Assembly (NCBI RefSeq): GCF_015712165.1
Contig: NZ_JADPZX010000003.1
Location: forward strand, 124,001 to 188,000
Source of the DNA: Streptomyces spinoverrucosus
GTDB lineage: Bacteria; Actinomycetota; Actinomycetes; Streptomycetales; Streptomycetaceae
Direction: 5' to 3'
DNA: 64,000 nucleotides
The notes beneath the pieces are model-generated. The model searched no databases and was not told the origin of the DNA. It worked only from the letters and a program-made list of their open reading frames with translations. Position numbers and translations under genes: made by a program. The number at the start of each line of letters is the position of its first letter. The first letter of the stretch is position 1. Positions 1-8,109 of this stretch are shown here, piece after piece.

Positions 1-167
1 ACCTGGGCCGGCTGTCGCTCGGCGAGGTGAGCGGCGACCCGCTGTTCGGCCACACGGCCGGTGTGTGGCTGCTCGACATCGGCATGCTCGTCGTGCTGTC
101 GCTGGTCTACGGGTACGTCGTCCACCGGCTGCTGCGCCACCGCGAGCCGGTCGTGATGCGGAAGTAG
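1..167 (+). CDS. C-terminal fragment of a membrane protein (5' truncated by window)
   Basis: The frame that opens at base 3 reads 54 residues to a TAG at 165-167. It holds one clear hydrophobic segment (VWLLDIGMLVVLSLVYGYVV) followed by a basic tail (HRLLRHREPVVMRK), which fits the last transmembrane helix of a polytopic membrane protein with its C-terminus in the cytoplasm. No family-specific motif survives in the fragment. The start and most of the protein lie outside the window, so no function is assigned. Confidence 0.7.
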   Translation, partial: LGRLSLGEVSGDPLFGHTAGVWLLDIGMLVVLSLVYGYVVHRLLRHREPVVMRK

Positions 168-263
168 GCGCCACACCGCCCTGGCGACCCCCGGCCCGCC
201 GCCGGCGGTTCCACTCGCCGAGCGCGCGGCGACCGGGGCCCGACCCGCGCTCCAACGGCTGGC

Positions 264-295
264 CCGTCCGCGCCGACGGCCGTCGGCGCGGACGG
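264..295. terminator. 32-bp perfect palindrome, likely terminator
   Basis: CCGTCCGCGCCGACGG is followed immediately by its exact reverse complement. The palindrome begins 97 bases after the stop of the truncated membrane gene. Being perfect and loop-less at its centre, it could form a strong RNA hairpin or a cruciform. There is no U-tract, which is common for Streptomyces terminators. The terminator role is inferred from position. Confidence 0.5.
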
Positions 296-428
296 CAGGA
301 CCCACCCACCGAGGACGACCCGCTCCGGCGACCGTCGCCCCCGCCCCGCCACGCCGGATCCCGGCCGCGCCGGCCCTGCGCCGTCGTGTCCCCGGAGTGC
401 GAACCCTGATGGCGGCCGCCATCACGCT

Positions 429-708
429 CCCTCGGGCAGCGCTCCGGGCTGCTGGACCCGGCATGCTCCGTCCTCCGTCCTCCGTCCTCCGTCTGCCGTC
501 TGCCGTCTGCCGTCTGCCGTCTGCCGCCCGCCGTCTGCCGCCTGCCGCCCGCCGTCTGCCGCCCGCCGCGGCCCGAGCGGAGCGTGATGGCGGCCGACAT
601 CACCCTCTTCTCCGCCGCCGGTCCGCGCTCAGGCTGCTTGCCGCCGGCCTCGCCCCCCATGACACCCTCGGGCAGCGCTCCGGGCTGCCGGACCCGGCAT
701 GCCCCGTC
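429..708. repeat. Direct repeat of 44 bp (429-472 and 665-708)
   Basis: Two 44-bp copies beginning CCCTCGGGCAGCGCTCCGGG differ at only two positions. A further pair begins GATGGCGGCCG and lies ahead of each copy (near 408 and 586), so a block of roughly 65 bp or more appears duplicated. The 665-base stretch from 168 to 832 carries no convincing gene: its open frames have no ribosome binding site and biased composition. It consists of these repeats, the palindrome at 264-295 and the 7-bp array at 469-566. Confidence 0.75.
469..566. repeat. Heptanucleotide tandem repeat, 14 units
   Basis: Fourteen consecutive 7-bp units run without interruption: three CGTCCTC, five CGTCTGC, then alternating CGCCCGC, CGTCTGC and CGCCTGC variants. 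The unit length is not a multiple of three and no gene covers it, so it is a non-coding simple-sequence array between the two copies of the 44-bp direct repeat. Slippage is the likely origin. Confidence 0.9.
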
Positions 709-856
709 GCCGCCCGCCGCGGCCGGGCGGATCGCCGCGTAGGTCGTCTCCGCGCTGGACACCGCCCGCCGATGAACCCGACGCCGTTCAGGACTGGACC
801 AGTGGCACGCCGTCCCCCATGATGACGCTGGCATGACAAACCCAGGGATGGTGACC

Positions 857-2743
857 GTGCGCGCAGCCTTCGTCAGGGCCACACTGGCCGCCGTACTCCT
901 CCTGCTGCCGCTGGTGCACGCCCCTCAGGCCGCCGCCCGGGCCGAGGCCGCCGCCGACTGGACGGCGCCGCTCAGCACGCGGGGCCGTTGGATCGTCGAC
1001 GCCGACGGCGACCGCTTCAAGCTGCGCTCCGGCAACTGGCACGGCGCCAGCGGCACCTGGAACGGCTCCGGGAGCACGGCCGACGACGCGAACCACCACG
1101 CCGGCGAGAACTCCGGCCGGATCCCGCTCGGCCTGGACCGCGCCCCCATGGCCGAGATCATCGCCGGATTCCGGGAGATCGGGATCAACAGCATCCGGCT
1201 GCCCTTCTCCAACGAGATGATCCACGACACCGTTCCCGTCACGGACGACGCCGTCGCCGCCAATCCCGCCCTGCGCGGCATGACCCCGCTCCAGGTGTAC
1301 GACGTCGTGGTCCGCGAACTCACCGCCGCCGGACTCGCGGTGATCCTCAACAACCACACCAACACCACCCGTTGGTGCTGCGGAGTCGACGGCAACGAAC
1401 GCTGGAACGCGAGCCGGTCCACCGAAACCTGGGAGAACGACTGGCTGCTCATGGCCCGCCGCTACAAGGACAACAAGCGGGTCGTCGGCGCCGACCTGTA
1501 CAACGAGGTGCGGCGCAACGTCTGGGACGACCCCAACTGGGGCCTCGGCGACAACCACGACTGGTTCGCCGCCTCGCAGCACGTCGGTGACCGCATCCTC
1601 ACGGAGGCCAACCCAGACCTCCTGATCATCGTCGAGGGCATCAACTGGACCGGCATCCCCGTCGACGGCCTCCCGCACGAACGCCCCACCCTGGAGCCCG
1701 TACGCCGCCTCTCGCACACCCTCGTCGACTCCGGCAAACTCGTGTACTCGGCCCACTTCTACGACTACACCGGCCCCCACCACAGCGGCGCCACCGGAAC
1801 GGGCGAGACCAGCGACCCCCGCTACCGCGACCTGAGCCCGACCGAACTGGTCGACGTACTGAACCGCCAAGCCTTCCACGTCACCGCCGAACAGGACCGG
1901 CACTTCACCGCCCCCGTCTGGATCAGCGAGTTCGGCATCGGCGGCCGCGACGAGACCGGCGCCAAGCAACGGGCCTGGTTCGAGAACTTCGTCGACCATC
2001 TGATCCGCACCGACGCCGACTTCGCGTACTGGCCGCTCGTCGGCTGGCACGACGACCGCAAGGGCAACGGCTGGGCGCTGTTGCACTGGGACACCGCGGG
2101 GAGCCGCATGGGGGTGTACGACGGTGACGACTGGCGGGCGGCCGCCTGGACGCGGCTCGTCGACGCCGCCGGCCGCACCGGTCCGGTCACGCCGGTGACG
2201 GAATGGTCCATGCTCAGCCCTGACCACGGCGACTTCGTCCAGTCGCGGCGGATACGCGCCCTGCCCGACTGGGACCCCGGCGCCCGCAAGGCCGTCTGCC
2301 CCGACGGCCAGCGGCTGCTGGGCCTCAGCCACACCGGCAACCGGGGCCTGTGCTCGGACGTGTCCGCCTCCTGGGCCCCGGTCCACGGACACGAGGTGGT
2401 CGTCGACGAGCGGCACGTCACGGCGGGCCACGACTGGGCGAACGGTTACACCAAGCTCCAGTGCGCGCCCGGCCACCACCTGACCGGCTACAGCGTCCGC
2501 GGCTCCGCCGTCTCCGCCGCCCTGTGCGCGGCCGCCCCGGCGGGTGAGCTCGGCACCAGCGGCCGTACCGTCTGGTTCGACCGCGGCGACAACCGGGGAA
2601 CCGCGCCCAAGGGCGGCGACTTCGCGGTCGGCCACTACAAGGGGCAGTGCGCGGACGACGAGTACGCGGCCGGGATCGCGTACACAGGGCGCGTGGGTTC
2701 GTCGCGGACACCGGACGCGCTCTACTGCCGGAAACTGGGCTGA
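857..2743 (+). CDS. Secreted glycoside hydrolase family 5 (cellulase-like)
   Basis: An exported beta-glycanase-type enzyme of about 628 residues. GTG at 857 is chosen because AGGGA sits 8 bases upstream; ATG 833 in the same frame is the alternative. A signal peptide (VRAAFVRATLAAVLLLLPL, then Ala-rich cleavage region) is followed by a GH5 barrel. Seen are GNWHGASG, the acid/base Glu in LYNEVRR (about residue 217) and the nucleophile Glu in WISEFGIGG (about residue 358), with HFYDY and GWHDD lining the cleft. A Cys-bearing C-terminal part of about 170 residues follows the catalytic domain; I do not recognise it, but it may bind carbohydrate. The substrate is not determinable from sequence. The gene converges on the streptophobe gene with a 12-base gap. 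Confidence 0.85.
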   Translation: MRAAFVRATLAAVLLLLPLVHAPQAAARAEAAADWTAPLSTRGRWIVDADGDRFKLRSGNWHGASGTWNGSGSTADDANHHAGENSGRIPLGLDRAPMAEIIAGFREIGINSIRLPFSNEMIHDTVPVTDDAVAANPALRGMTPLQVYDVVVRELTAAGLAVILNNHTNTTRWCCGVDGNERWNASRSTETWENDWLLMARRYKDNKRVVGADLYNEVRRNVWDDPNWGLGDNHDWFAASQHVGDRILTEANPDLLIIVEGINWTGIPVDGLPHERPTLEPVRRLSHTLVDSGKLVYSAHFYDYTGPHHSGATGTGETSDPRYRDLSPTELVDVLNRQAFHVTAEQDRHFTAPVWISEFGIGGRDETGAKQRAWFENFVDHLIRTDADFAYWPLVGWHDDRKGNGWALLHWDTAGSRMGVYDGDDWRAAAWTRLVDAAGRTGPVTPVTEWSMLSPDHGDFVQSRRIRALPDWDPGARKAVCPDGQRLLGLSHTGNRGLCSDVSASWAPVHGHEVVVDERHVTAGHDWANGYTKLQCAPGHHLTGYSVRGSAVSAALCAAAPAGELGTSGRTVWFDRGDNRGTAPKGGDFAVGHYKGQCADDEYAAGIAYTGRVGSSRTPDALYCRKLG

Positions 2744-2755
2744 TCGGGGACCGGG

Positions 2756-4018
2756 CTAGGACGTCGTGCGGCGTCGCCGTACGCCCTTCGCCAGCAGGCC
2801 GCCGAGGAAGCCCGTCACCAGCCCCCACAACACGGCGAGCCCCAGCGCGCCCCAGATACGCGGCCGCAGCAACAGTTCACCGGCGAGGTCGCCGCCCAGG
2901 TCGCCGATGCCGAGGACGGACAGGCCGTAGGACGCGGAGACGCGGCCGAGCAGGCAGATCATGAGCACGGTGAGCGTCAGCGCGACGGCCATGCGCACCG
3001 CGTGCTGCCAGAGCCGCACCTGGGCCGGTGAACGCGCCGCCATCACGAACGCGGCCCCGAGCACCAGCACCGCCGCCGCGACGACCAGCCACCACCACCG
3101 GCCGTCGTGCTCGGTGAGCGTGCCGACGTTCAGGGCCTCGACGTCCTGGGAGCGCAGCACCTGGTCGAGCGCGTGCGGCATCGGCAGCTGGAACGGCCCC
3201 TCCACGCGTCCGTCCCAGGTGGCGCCCAGGCCGAGGGTGAGCCCGAGCCACGCCAGGTTCGGCAGCCCGAGCAGCAGCGCGGCGAAGGTGTCGGCGGGAT
3301 GCTCACGGTTCGCCGCGATGTCCAGGCCGATGGCCAACCCCACCACGACAGACGCGAGCAGCAGGGCGACCATCGCGTACGCGGCCGGGCGCACCGACTC
3401 CTGAAAGCGCGACAGCCGACCCGGCAGCGGGGCGTCCCGCGAGACGAGCAGGGCCAGCACCAGCACACCCGCCAGCCACAGCAGACCGAAGAACAGCGAC
3501 AGCGGCACGTCCGTGGTGAAGCCGATCTCCGGCGTGACACCGAACAGATCGGTGATGTCGCTGATCGCGTCATCATCGAGCGAGATCCGGAAGGTCTGCC
3601 GGGCCCAGAGAGCCGGACCGAGCAGCCCCAGCAGCCACAGGACGGCCACCTTGCCGGCCCACGCGCCCAGCTCCCCGGCATCGGCCACCGCCCGGCGTCG
3701 GAGCGGACGCAGGAAACCCGCGGCGATCACCAGCGCACCGACCAGCGTCACGGACAGCGGGATCACGGTCAGCTCCGCCGCTGTCTCGGCGAGGCCTCCG
3801 GCAGCCCCGGACATCTCGACGACACCGCCCACCGAGGTGACGACGGTCGCCGCGACCACCCGGGGAAACGCCCCGTCCGGCAGCTCCGCCGCCCCGGCCG
3901 CCCACAGGCCCAGCGCGGCGGTGCCCCCCATGGCGACCAGCGCGGCCAGCACCGTAACCAGGGCCTGTACCCAGCCGGGGCGGGACAGTGCCTGGTCGGA
4001 GGGGGACCGCGCGCTCAC
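2756..4018 (-). CDS. Streptophobe-family integral membrane protein
   Basis: A 420-residue protein, GTG start, with about ten hydrophobic helices, for example VQALVTVLAALVAMGGTAAL near the N-terminus and IWGALGLAVLWGLVTGFLGG near the C-terminus, ending in a short basic tail (AKGVRRRRTTS). Length and helix pattern resemble the Streptomyces-specific streptophobe family, whose function is unknown. No enzyme or transporter motif is visible. It is transcribed divergently from the DUF6777 gene starting at 4148, leaving about 130 bases for two promoters. Confidence 0.75.
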   Translation of the reverse strand: MSARSPSDQALSRPGWVQALVTVLAALVAMGGTAALGLWAAGAAELPDGAFPRVVAATVVTSVGGVVEMSGAAGGLAETAAELTVIPLSVTLVGALVIAAGFLRPLRRRAVADAGELGAWAGKVAVLWLLGLLGPALWARQTFRISLDDDAISDITDLFGVTPEIGFTTDVPLSLFFGLLWLAGVLVLALLVSRDAPLPGRLSRFQESVRPAAYAMVALLLASVVVGLAIGLDIAANREHPADTFAALLLGLPNLAWLGLTLGLGATWDGRVEGPFQLPMPHALDQVLRSQDVEALNVGTLTEHDGRWWWLVVAAAVLVLGAAFVMAARSPAQVRLWQHAVRMAVALTLTVLMICLLGRVSASYGLSVLGIGDLGGDLAGELLLRPRIWGALGLAVLWGLVTGFLGGLLAKGVRRRRTTS

Positions 4019-4147
4019 GCTGCCACGCTAAGCAGCACCGGCACCGGGCGCGCGCCGAGAGGTCCGTCCGCGTCCGCTTGCGGGCCGTGCGGAACCCGGG
4101 CACACAATGAGCACATTGCGGAAATAACGGGAAAGCGGCAACGGGAT

Positions 4148-5185
4148 GTGAGGGCCAAGGTGGATTCGACCGGCCGCCCCACAGACCCACCCCCCGGCCC
4201 CACAGACCCACCCCCCGGTCCCACCGGCCCACCCCCCGGTCCCACCGGCCCACCCCCCGGTCCCACCGGTCCAGGCTCAGGCCGCCGCCCCGCGGGCCCT
4301 CCCACCGCCCCCGCAGGCCCTGCCACCTCTCCCGCCAGCCCTCCCTCCGGCCCCGCCGGACCCCCCTCCGGCCCCCTGCCACCACCCCCGCAACCGCCGC
4401 CGGGCCCGCCGGAAGGAGGTCGACCGTGGTGGCGGTCCGTACTCGGCATCGCGGTCCTCGCCGCGGTCGTCGCGGCCGCGGTGGCGGCTGTCGTCCTCAC
4501 CCGGATCGGCCGCGACGACGCCTCCGACGCCGAGGACGGGAACGTCCTGCTTCAGGCCGTGAACGCCACCGGGCCCAACCCCTTCACCGAGTCCACGGCG
4601 AGGGCCGGCTCCGCCCCTTCCGTCACGCCCACCCCGACCGGGTCGGTGCCGCCGCACACCGTACGGGGCGTGAGCGGCAGCGCGCCCGGCCTCTACGGCG
4701 GCACGCGCAACGTCGCCGACTGCGATGTGGAGAAGCAGATCCGCTTGCTGGGGGAGGCGGAGGCGAGGAACCGGGCGTTCGCGTCCGTCGCCGAGGTCGA
4801 GCCGTCCGGCGTCCCCGCGTACCTGCGCTCCCTGACCCCCGTACAGCTCCGCGTGGACACCCGCGTCACCAACCACGGCTTCCGCGACGGCGCCGCCACC
4901 GGCTACCAGGCCATCCTCCAGGCCGGTACGGCCGTCCTGGTCGACGGGCGGGGACTGCCCCGCGTCCGCTGCGCCTGCGGCAACCCGCTGACCCCGCCGG
5001 TCGCCCGGCGCACCACACCGAAGCCGACCGGCGAGGCCTGGCCGGGGTTCCGCTTCTCCCATGTCGTCGCGGTGAAGGAGGCGCGGCGGGACATCGACGC
5101 CTTCGTCCTCTACGACTCCGACCACGACGTCTGGATCTACCGGTCCCGGGGCGACACGGGAGAGAAGGACAAGCAGATCGGCTGA
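4148..5185 (+). CDS. DUF6777-type membrane-anchored protein with proline-rich N-terminus
   Basis: About 345 residues. The N-terminal 90 residues are a low-complexity Pro/Gly/Thr segment with tandem TDPPPGP and TGPPPGP heptads encoded by 21-bp DNA repeats near 4190-4270. One transmembrane helix (SVLGIAVLAAVVAAAVAAVV) follows, and the rest is predicted outside. The outer domain contains DCDVEKQ and RCACGNPLTPP, with cysteines that could form disulfides, and resembles the DUF6777 family. The start is uncertain: GTG 4148 and GTG 4160 are both in frame and neither has a strong Shine-Dalgarno. An open frame continues far upstream to 3107, but that part is antisense to the streptophobe gene and is not coding. 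Function unknown. Confidence 0.75.
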   Translation: MRAKVDSTGRPTDPPPGPTDPPPGPTGPPPGPTGPPPGPTGPGSGRRPAGPPTAPAGPATSPASPPSGPAGPPSGPLPPPPQPPPGPPEGGRPWWRSVLGIAVLAAVVAAAVAAVVLTRIGRDDASDAEDGNVLLQAVNATGPNPFTESTARAGSAPSVTPTPTGSVPPHTVRGVSGSAPGLYGGTRNVADCDVEKQIRLLGEAEARNRAFASVAEVEPSGVPAYLRSLTPVQLRVDTRVTNHGFRDGAATGYQAILQAGTAVLVDGRGLPRVRCACGNPLTPPVARRTTPKPTGEAWPGFRFSHVVAVKEARRDIDAFVLYDSDHDVWIYRSRGDTGEKDKQIG

Positions 5186-5365
5186 GGGGCAACCATCTGC
5201 CGCTGTGGACGCGCACCGTTCGTCCTCCGCGTACACCGCCCCGGAATCGTCCACAAACGCTCCGGCAATGTGACGAGTCCGGCACTATGGACTGCGGCGC
5301 CCGGCTCGGGGTACGAGGACTGGTGCAGCAGCGTCCGGCATGGCCGGCTTCGGAGAGAGACACGC

Positions 5366-5821
5366 ATGATCGAGCACGGGGACGGGGCCGTCGTACCGAC
5401 TGGTTTCGACGTGCCCGTGGAACCACTGCGGCGGGCGGCGCACTACACGGGCGAGCCGGGATGCATCGCCGAGGCGCGCTCCCTGGCCGCGTTCTTCCTC
5501 GAACAGCTCAGGAACGAGTGGTGCGCCGAGATCGACGCCCGCACCGAGGGAGCGGTGCTCCTCGTGGTGAGGGAACTAGTCACCAACGCGGACCGGCACA
5601 GCAACGGGCCGTACATCCTGGAGCTGGAGGGAACGGACAGCGCCCTCGCGGTGTCCGTCTACGACAGCAGTGCCGCCCTGCCCAGGCGGTTCCCGCGCGA
5701 CCCGGCCCGCATCGGCCGGCACGGTCTGGAGATCGTGTACGCGCTCGCGACCGACGTGACCGTCGAGCGGGTTCCGGTGGGCAAGCGGGTGCGTGCGGTG
5801 GTGCGGCTGGACGGGGAGTGA
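5366..5821 (+). CDS. RsbW-like ATP-binding regulatory protein (anti-sigma factor type)
   Basis: A 151-residue GHKL/HATPase_c_2 protein. ATG 5366 is chosen because GGAGAG lies about 8 bases upstream; the open frame extends to 5270 without a better start. The N-box helix VVRELVTNADRHS (about residues 70-82) should bind ATP-Mg. The G2 region is degenerate (RIGRHGLEIVYALAT), as in many Streptomyces RsbW homologues. Such proteins bind and inhibit SigB/SigF-type sigma factors and phosphorylate STAS antagonists. It faces a SigB/SigF-type sigma gene tail to tail, which suggests but does not prove a partnership. Confidence 0.8.
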   Translation: MIEHGDGAVVPTGFDVPVEPLRRAAHYTGEPGCIAEARSLAAFFLEQLRNEWCAEIDARTEGAVLLVVRELVTNADRHSNGPYILELEGTDSALAVSVYDSSAALPRRFPRDPARIGRHGLEIVYALATDVTVERVPVGKRVRAVVRLDGE

Positions 5822-5847
5822 GCCCCCTGGAGATTCCGGGGGCTCAC
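5818..5847. terminator. Hairpin terminator between convergent anti-sigma and sigma genes
   Basis: GTGAGCCCCC and GGGGGCTCAC form a perfect 10-bp stem around a 10-base loop. The left arm includes the stop codon of the RsbW-like gene, and the structure sits between two convergent genes, so it probably terminates in both directions. Confidence 0.7.
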
Positions 5848-5877
5848 CTTGTGGGCTTGTGGTGCGCTGCTGTGCCG

Positions 5878-6765
5878 TCAGGCGCAGCCCAGTTCCCCGA
5901 GCATGCCCTTGCGGAGCCGTACGATGATCCGCTTGAGCAGTCGGGACACATGCATCTGCGAGCAGCCGAGCCGTTCGCCGATCTCGGCCTGGGTGGCCTC
6001 CTCCACGAACCTCAGATGCAGGATCTGCCGGTCGCGTTCGTCGAGTTCGGCCATGAGCGGGGCGAGCGACTGGAAGTCCTCGACGAGCCGCAGTCCTTGC
6101 TCCTCGACGCCGATGAAGTCCGCGAGGACCGCCTCGCCGTTCTCCGGGCCGTCTCCGGTGAGGGCGGCGTCCAGGGAGGCGGAGTTGTAGCCGTTGGCGG
6201 CGATCTGGGCCTCCGTCACCTCGTTCTCCGAGATGTTCATCAGCGTGGCGAGTTCCGCGACCGTGGGATCCCGGTCCAGCCGGCTGGCCAGTTCCTCGCG
6301 GGCCTTGGCCAGTTCGACGCGGAGTTCCTGAAGACGGCGGGGGACGTGTACGGCCCAGGTGGTGTCGCGGAAGAACCGCTTGATCTCACCGACGATGTAG
6401 GGCAGCGCGAACGACGTGAACTCGACCTCGCGGGAGAGTTCGAACCGGTCGATGGCCTTGATGAGGCCGATCATCCCGGTCTGGACGATGTCCTCCATGT
6501 CGTCCCCGCGGTTGCGGAACCGGCCGGCGGCGAACCGCACCAACGACATGTTCATCTCGATGAGGGTGTTGCGCGCGTACTGGTACTCGTGCGTGCCTTC
6601 CTCGAGTTCGGTCATGCGTGCGAAGAACTGGCGGGACAACTCGCGCGCGTCGCGCGGAGCCACGGTCCGGGGATCCCCGACGTCCGGTGTTGGCCCCTGA
6701 CCCGTCCTGGCCACGGGGCTGTCCTTGACGACCTCTGCCTCCGACCCGGTCACGGCGGTGTCCAT
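5878..6765 (-). CDS. RNA polymerase sigma factor, SigB/SigF/SigG type
   Basis: A group 3 sigma factor of about 295 residues. ATG 6765 is preferred over ATG 6786 because GGGAGAGG lies just upstream of it. Region 2 is seen in DDMEDIVQTGMIGLIKAIDRF and EFTSFALPYIVGEIKRFFRD, region 3 in VPRRLQELRVELAKARE, and region 4 helix-turn-helix in TQAEIGERLGCSQMHVSRLLKR. Members of this family direct stress and differentiation genes from GTTT/GGGTA promoters and are released from RsbW-type anti-sigma factors by partner switching. An acidic N-terminal extension of about 50 residues precedes the conserved core. A GGGTACCC palindrome upstream (6876-6883) is compatible with autoregulation. Confidence 0.9.
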   Translation of the reverse strand: MDTAVTGSEAEVVKDSPVARTGQGPTPDVGDPRTVAPRDARELSRQFFARMTELEEGTHEYQYARNTLIEMNMSLVRFAAGRFRNRGDDMEDIVQTGMIGLIKAIDRFELSREVEFTSFALPYIVGEIKRFFRDTTWAVHVPRRLQELRVELAKAREELASRLDRDPTVAELATLMNISENEVTEAQIAANGYNSASLDAALTGDGPENGEAVLADFIGVEEQGLRLVEDFQSLAPLMAELDERDRQILHLRFVEEATQAEIGERLGCSQMHVSRLLKRIIVRLRKGMLGELGCA

Positions 6766-6908
6766 TACCTCTCCCACGAATGTCATGGCGCGACGTCTGC
6801 CTCTTCGGCCTCTGTTGTCCTCGGTCCTGACGGCGTCACGTCCCGGGCCACCGGAACCTGACGGCGTACTGGTGCGGGTACCCGGCCCTCGCCATCACAT
6901 GCCCTCCT

Positions 6909-6934
6909 GTTGCGGGGTGGCCCGAATTGGGTAC
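6909..6934 (+). promoter_or_regulatory. Candidate SigB/SigF-type promoter upstream of popR
   Basis: GTTG at 6909-6912 is separated by 16 bases from GGGTAC at 6929-6934, close to the GTTT-N14-16-GGGTAY pattern known for SigB/SigF-type sigma factors. It points toward popR, starting 109 bases downstream, and lies beside a sigma gene of that family. The -35 element has one mismatch, so confidence is modest. Confidence 0.35.
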
Positions 6935-7031
6935 TTCGGGCTACGAGTTCACCGGCCGGGTCGCCAGGGCGTTTCGTCCGATTCCACCGAGGGCGGAACG
7001 TCGCGGCCTTCCCCTGACGGCTCGCGAACCT

Positions 7032-7043
7032 AGGCTGAAGAGG
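7032..7043 (+). promoter_or_regulatory. Candidate -10 element for leaderless popR transcript
   Basis: TAGGCT at 7032-7037 resembles a Streptomyces -10 box and ends 5 bases before the GTG start of popR. If used, transcription would begin at or very near the start codon, giving a leaderless mRNA. This would explain the absence of a properly spaced ribosome binding site. No clear -35 is visible. Confidence 0.35.
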
Positions 7044-7477
7044 TGAGCAACCAAGCGCCGAACACGCAGATGACGCCCAATGAGGCCCGTGTCATCCCGT
7101 TGCGTCCGCAGCCCGCGCGCCCCGGGACGGCCCGCCCGGTGTCCGACCGGCCCGCCGCTGTGCCGTCCCAACCCGCCGTCAAGGAGCCGCTCTGGCGGGA
7201 CCTCGTGGGGGACGTGCTGCGGCGGGAACGGCTCGCACAGGAGCGGACGTTGAAGGACGTCGCCGACGCCGCTCGGATCTCGATGCCGTATCTGTCGGAG
7301 GTGGAGCGCGGCCGCAAGGAGGCCTCCTCGGAGGTGCTCGCGGCCGCCGCCCACGCCCTGGGCCTCGGCCTCGGCGATCTGCTGGCGCGGGCGCACAGTG
7401 ACCTCACCCGGCACACGCACGCACGCGGCCGCGCCATGTCCACCGCGCCACACAACGGGCTCTGCCTGGCCGCCTGA
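7043..7477 (+). CDS. popR: PopR-type XRE-family regulator of clpP3-clpP4
   Basis: A 144-residue DNA-binding regulator. After a Pro/Arg-rich N-terminus of about 50 residues comes a helix-turn-helix of the XRE class (ERTLKDVADAARISMPYLSE, then VERGRKEASSEVLAAAAHAL). The protein ends in ...LCLAA; a C-terminal Ala-Ala is the known degradation signal by which ClpP1P2 removes PopR and the related ClgR in Streptomyces. PopR activates the clpP3-clpP4 operon when ClpP1P2 fails. Here the gene converges on clpP4 (27-base gap), the expected neighbourhood. Start GTG 7043 has no spaced Shine-Dalgarno; ATG 7070 is an alternative. Confidence 0.9.
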   Translation: MSNQAPNTQMTPNEARVIPLRPQPARPGTARPVSDRPAAVPSQPAVKEPLWRDLVGDVLRRERLAQERTLKDVADAARISMPYLSEVERGRKEASSEVLAAAAHALGLGLGDLLARAHSDLTRHTHARGRAMSTAPHNGLCLAA

Positions 7478-7504
7478 CCACGCGCCGGCGCCTCAGACCT
7501 GCAC

Positions 7505-8107
7505 TCAGACCTTACCGAGGCGCCGGCTCAGCACCTCGTCGGCCAGCCCGTACGCCATCGCCTCCCGAGCGGTGAACACCTTGTCGCGGTCCATGTCGGC
7601 GCGCAGGGTCGCGATGTCGTGGTGGGTGTGCCGGGCCAGCACCTCCTCGACCTGGGAGCGGATCCGCACCATCTCCTTGGCCTGGAGGGCCAGATCGGAG
7701 ACCGTGCCCTGCCGCCCACCGCTGGCGGGCTGCCCGAGCAGCACGCGCGCGTGCTCCAGCACGAACCGCCGCCCCGGATCCCCGCCCGCCAGCAGCACGG
7801 CCGCCGTGGACGCCGCCTGCCCGACACAGAACGTCGAGATCGGCGCCTGCACGAACGTCATCGTGTCGTAGATCGCCATCAGCGAGGTGAAGGATCCGCC
7901 GGGGGAGTTGATGTAGATCGCGATCTCGTTCTCCGGCGCCGCCGACTCCAGATGCAGCAGTTGCGCGATGACGACATTGGCCACGCCGTCGTCGATCTCG
8001 GTGCCGAGGAAGATGATCCGCTCCGACAGCAGCCGGCTGAACACGTCGTACGACCGCTCGCCCTGCGGGGTGCGCTCGACCACGTTCGGAATCGTGTACG
8101 TCCCCAT
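7505..8107 (-). CDS. clpP4: ClpP4, ATP-dependent Clp protease subunit lacking the catalytic histidine
   Basis: Second gene of the clpP3-clpP4 operon, 200 residues, beginning 2 bases after the clpP3 stop (TAG TC ATG). The ClpP fold is clear: INSPGGS oxyanion loop, catalytic Ser100 in [10 protein letters not shown], and a [11 protein letters not shown] segment with the usual Asp. At the position of the catalytic His, the usual R-x-M-x-H-Q-P reads ARVLLGQP, so Gly125 replaces His. The subunit is therefore predicted to be inactive by itself and to act in a mixed ring with ClpP3, whose triad is intact. Expression is expected to depend on PopR. Confidence 0.92.
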   Translation of the reverse strand: MGTYTIPNVVERTPQGERSYDVFSRLLSERIIFLGTEIDDGVANVVIAQLLHLESAAPENEIAIYINSPGGSFTSLMAIYDTMTFVQAPISTFCVGQAASTAAVLLAGGDPGRRFVLEHARVLLGQPASGGRQGTVSDLALQAKEMVRIRSQVEEVLARHTHHDIATLRADMDRDKVFTAREAMAYGLADEVLSRRLGKV

Positions 8108-8109
8108 GA

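Noticed and set aside
788..2635. 615-residue open frame on the minus strand
   Set aside because: It lies fully antisense to the GH5 gene; the Val/Gly/Ala/Arg-rich sequence has no domain and is a by-product of GC-rich codon bias.
4426..6861. 811-residue open frame on the plus strand
   Set aside because: It crosses the DUF6777 gene, the ATPase gene and the antisense of the sigma gene. Its composition is Arg/Pro/Gly-rich without motifs; the genes in other frames have clear domains.
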